A stretch of DNA of 64,000 bases from CADCTP01 sp963849885 (GTDB taxonomy: Bacteria > Actinomycetota > Actinomycetes > Mycobacteriales > CADCTP01), in the NCBI GenBank assembly GCA_963849885.1, contig CAWKIV010000003.1, positions 1 to 64,000 of the forward strand. The letters are read 5' to 3'. Below the pieces are notes generated by a model. That model made no database searches. It saw only the letters and a list, made by a program, of their open reading frames with translations, and was not told where the DNA came from. A program made the position numbers and the translations under genes. Of this stretch, positions 61,987 through 64,000 are shown one piece after another (position 1 is the stretch's first letter; every line of letters starts with the position of its first letter).

Positions 61987-64000
61987 GTGTTCGCTCGGAT
62001 CGGCCGGTTCTGCGCCCGGCGCCGCCGGCTGGTGGTGGCCGGCTGGCTGCTGGTCGCGATCGCCGGCGGGACGGCCAGCGGGCCGGTCTTCGCCCGGCTG
62101 GAGAGCGGCCAGGCCAGCGGCCGGTTCGAGTCGATCCAGGCGTACGACCTGCTGGGCAACGAGGCCCAGTACGGCGGCCGGGTGCTCGGGCTGGTGGACG
62201 GCGTCCGGGTGTCCGACCCGGCGGTCCGCGAGGTGGTGCTGGGCGCCGCCCGCGAGGTCGGCACGCTGCCCCGGGTCGGCCGGGTGCGGGAGCCGTACAC
62301 GCAGCCCCGCGCCGGCCTGGCCGCCGCGGACGGGCGGGCGCTGCTGGTCGTGGTCGACCTGGACCGGGACCTGAGCCGGACCGAGCGCATCGAGGCCGCG
62401 GAGGCGGTCGGCGACCGGCTGCGGCAGCTGCCCGGCGCGCTGCCGCCGGCGCAGCAGGACGGCGCCACCGTGCTGATGGGCGGCCAGCCGCTGATCAGCC
62501 GGGACGTCAACGAGCAGGTGCAGAAGGACACCGAGCACGCCGAGCTGGTCGCGCTGCCGCTCACCCTGGTGGTGATGGTGGTCATCTTCGGCGGCCTGCT
62601 GGCCGCCGGGCTGCCGTTGCTCGGCGCGATCGGCTCCATCGCCGGCGCGTTCCTCTGCCTGCTCGGCTTCTCCACCGTCCTGACCCTGGACCCGAACACG
62701 GTGCCGGTGCTCACCCTGCTCGGGCTCGGCCTGTCCATCGACTACGCGCTGCTCATGGTCAGCCGGTTCCGGGAGGAGCGGGCGGCCGGCGCGGACGTGC
62801 CGGCCGCGGTGGAGCGGACCGCGGCCACCGCCGGGCGGACGATCGCCTTCTCCGCGCTGACCGTCGCGGTCTGCCTGTCCGCGCTGTTCACCTTCGACGA
62901 CCCGACGTTCCGGGCCATCGGCGCGGCCGGCGTCGCCGTCGTGGTGGTCGCCCTGCTGGCCGGGCTGACCCTGGTGCCGGCGCTGCTGGCGATCGCCGGC
63001 CGGCGGATCCGGCTCGGCCGGGTGGTGCCGCCGGACCAGGGCTTCTTCTCCCGGCTGGCCGGCGCGGTCCAGCGCCGGCCGTGGCCGGTCGCGCTCGGGG
63101 TGGCCGCGCTGCTGCTCGCCGCCGGCATCCCGCTGCTGTCCCTCCGGCTGCAGAACAGCGGGGCCGCGCTGCTGCCGGGCTCGTTCGAGAGCGTCCAGGT
63201 CGAGCAGAATGTGGCCGCCCGCTTCCCCGGCCTGAGCGCGGAGCCGGTCACCGTGGTGGCCCGGGCCACCCCGACGCAGCTCGACGCGTACGTGGCCGGG
63301 CTGGCCGACCGGGTCGGCCCGGCGTACCGGGCGGACGTGGCCCAGGTCGGCGCCGCGGAGCGGCTCGGCGGCTCGGACTACGCCTCGGTCAGCCTGATCC
63401 CGACCGGCCCGCCGCAGGGCGACCCGGCCCGGCGGGTGGTGGAGCAGCTGCGGGAGCACCGGGCCGACTTCCCCACCTGGGTCGGCGGGGAGACCGCGGT
63501 GGTGATCGACTTCACCGACGAGGTGGTCAGCTCGCTGCCGGTCGCCTTCGCGCAGATCGCGGTGGCCGCGTTCGTGCTGCTGTTCCTGATGACCGGGTCG
63601 GTGCTGGTGCCGGTGAAGGCGCTGGTGATGAACACGATCTCGCTCGGCGCCACCTTCGGCGCGCTGGTCTGGGTGTTCCAGTGGGGCAACCTGGAGAGCC
63701 CGCTCGGCTTCACCTCGCCCGGCGCGATCGAGACCTGGATCCCGGTGCTGGTGTTCGCGTTCGCGTTCGGCATCTCCATGGACTACGAGGTCTTCCTGCT
63801 GGCCCGGATCAAGGAGCTGTACGACGCCGGGTACAGCAACGACGACGCGGTCCGGCTCGGGCTGCAGCGCAGCGGGCGGATCATCACCTCGGCGGGGCTG
63901 CTCATCGTCATCGTCTTCGCCGGCTTCGCGGCCGGTCAGATGGTGGGGATCAAGGAGTTCGGGCTGGCGCTGGCGGTGTCGATCGTCGTGGACGTCACGC
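61987..64000 (+). CDS. MMPL/RND-family membrane transporter (3' end cut by window)
   Basis: 671 codons visible without interruption. First helix near residues 15-35, a periplasmic domain of about 150 residues, then a helix bundle with the SIDYALLMVSRFREE motif; a second periplasmic domain and second bundle follow with SMDYEVFLLARIKELYDAG. These Asp-Tyr pairs carry the proton relay in MmpL3-like exporters of lipids or drugs. The GTG at 61987 opens the gene; divergent from rarA by about 100 bp. No lipid-synthesis neighbour is visible, so the substrate is open. Confidence 0.92.
   Translation, partial: MFARIGRFCARRRRLVVAGWLLVAIAGGTASGPVFARLESGQASGRFESIQAYDLLGNEAQYGGRVLGLVDGVRVSDPAVREVVLGAAREVGTLPRVGRVREPYTQPRAGLAAADGRALLVVVDLDRDLSRTERIEAAEAVGDRLRQLPGALPPAQQDGATVLMGGQPLISRDVNEQVQKDTEHAELVALPLTLVVMVVIFGGLLAAGLPLLGAIGSIAGAFLCLLGFSTVLTLDPNTVPVLTLLGLGLSIDYALLMVSRFREERAAGADVPAAVERTAATAGRTIAFSALTVAVCLSALFTFDDPTFRAIGAAGVAVVVVALLAGLTLVPALLAIAGRRIRLGRVVPPDQGFFSRLAGAVQRRPWPVALGVAALLLAAGIPLLSLRLQNSGAALLPGSFESVQVEQNVAARFPGLSAEPVTVVARATPTQLDAYVAGLADRVGPAYRADVAQVGAAERLGGSDYASVSLIPTGPPQGDPARRVVEQLREHRADFPTWVGGETAVVIDFTDEVVSSLPVAFAQIAVAAFVLLFLMTGSVLVPVKALVMNTISLGATFGALVWVFQWGNLESPLGFTSPGAIETWIPVLVFAFAFGISMDYEVFLLARIKELYDAGYSNDDAVRLGLQRSGRIITSAGLLIVIVFAGFAAGQMVGIKEFGLALAVSIVVDVT

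Overview
The window is a 64 kb piece of a very GC-rich actinobacterial chromosome. The lineage call rests on gene content and order: BldD with an intact c-di-GMP signature, mIHF next to gmk and rpoZ, a helicase-degenerate PriA, a PyrR-type operator at a pyrR-pyrB-pyrC-carA-carB-pyrK-pyrD-pyrF cluster, an alaS-ruvX-mltG-aroC-aroK-aroB-pepQ-efp-nusB-bldD cluster, and many GTG starts with GTGA/ATGA stop-start overlaps. I cannot name the genus. Almost everything is core metabolism and information processing, mostly on the minus strand; there is no prophage, transposase, CRISPR array, tRNA or rRNA.

Layout. 0-5.8 kb: arginine operon argC-J-B-D-F-R (minus). 5.9-6.6 kb: AlkD-like glycosylase (plus). 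6.6-14.7 kb: pheS-pheT, a PAS histidine kinase, an rRNA methyltransferase and infC-rpmI-rplT, then a collapsed flavoprotein relic and a PH-domain protein ending in an 18-bp tandem repeat. 14.8-18.6 kb: a two-component system divergent from an ABC exporter. 18.6-25.0 kb: YdcZ-type transporter, hisG, ribH, ribBA, ribE, rpe, rsmB. 25.0-30.5 kb: fmt, def, a small conserved protein, priA, metK. 30.6-32.0 kb: secreted M1 peptidase (plus). 32.0-34.6 kb: coaBC, rpoZ, gmk, mIHF. 34.7-44.9 kb: pyrimidine operon. 45.2-45.8 kb: bldD (plus). 45.9-57.1 kb: nusB, efp, pepQ, aroB, aroK, aroC, prepilin peptidase, mltG, ruvX, alaS and two small membrane proteins. 57.2-60.2 kb: secreted subtilase. 60.5-61.9 kb: rarA. 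62.0 kb to the end: MMPL transporter (cut by the window).

How the genes work together. Arginine and pyrimidine synthesis meet at carbamoyl phosphate: CarAB makes it, and ArgF and PyrB, both encoded here, compete for it. ArgR and PyrR are the matching regulators. The def-fmt, metK, efp, pheST, alaS and infC-rpmI-rplT genes serve translation. rarA and priA serve replication-fork maintenance.

Points to note. (1) Two copies of a roughly 127-bp intergenic element lie directly after the metK and mltG stop codons, and one hairpin in them shows compensatory base changes. (2) The pyr operon contains mini-ORFs chained by GTGA overlaps. (3) Several conserved genes (carA, carB, aroB, mltG, rarA twice, the subtilase twice, the PH-domain gene) are broken by what look like 1-2 base insertions, concentrated in 39-61 kb. 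Sequence error is the simplest explanation, but the bias to insertions is odd. (4) A 20-bp-phased array of GAGTGACG half-sites lies between bldD and nusB. (5) Non-standard starts: ATC in infC, CTG in fmt, possibly CTG in the PAS kinase.
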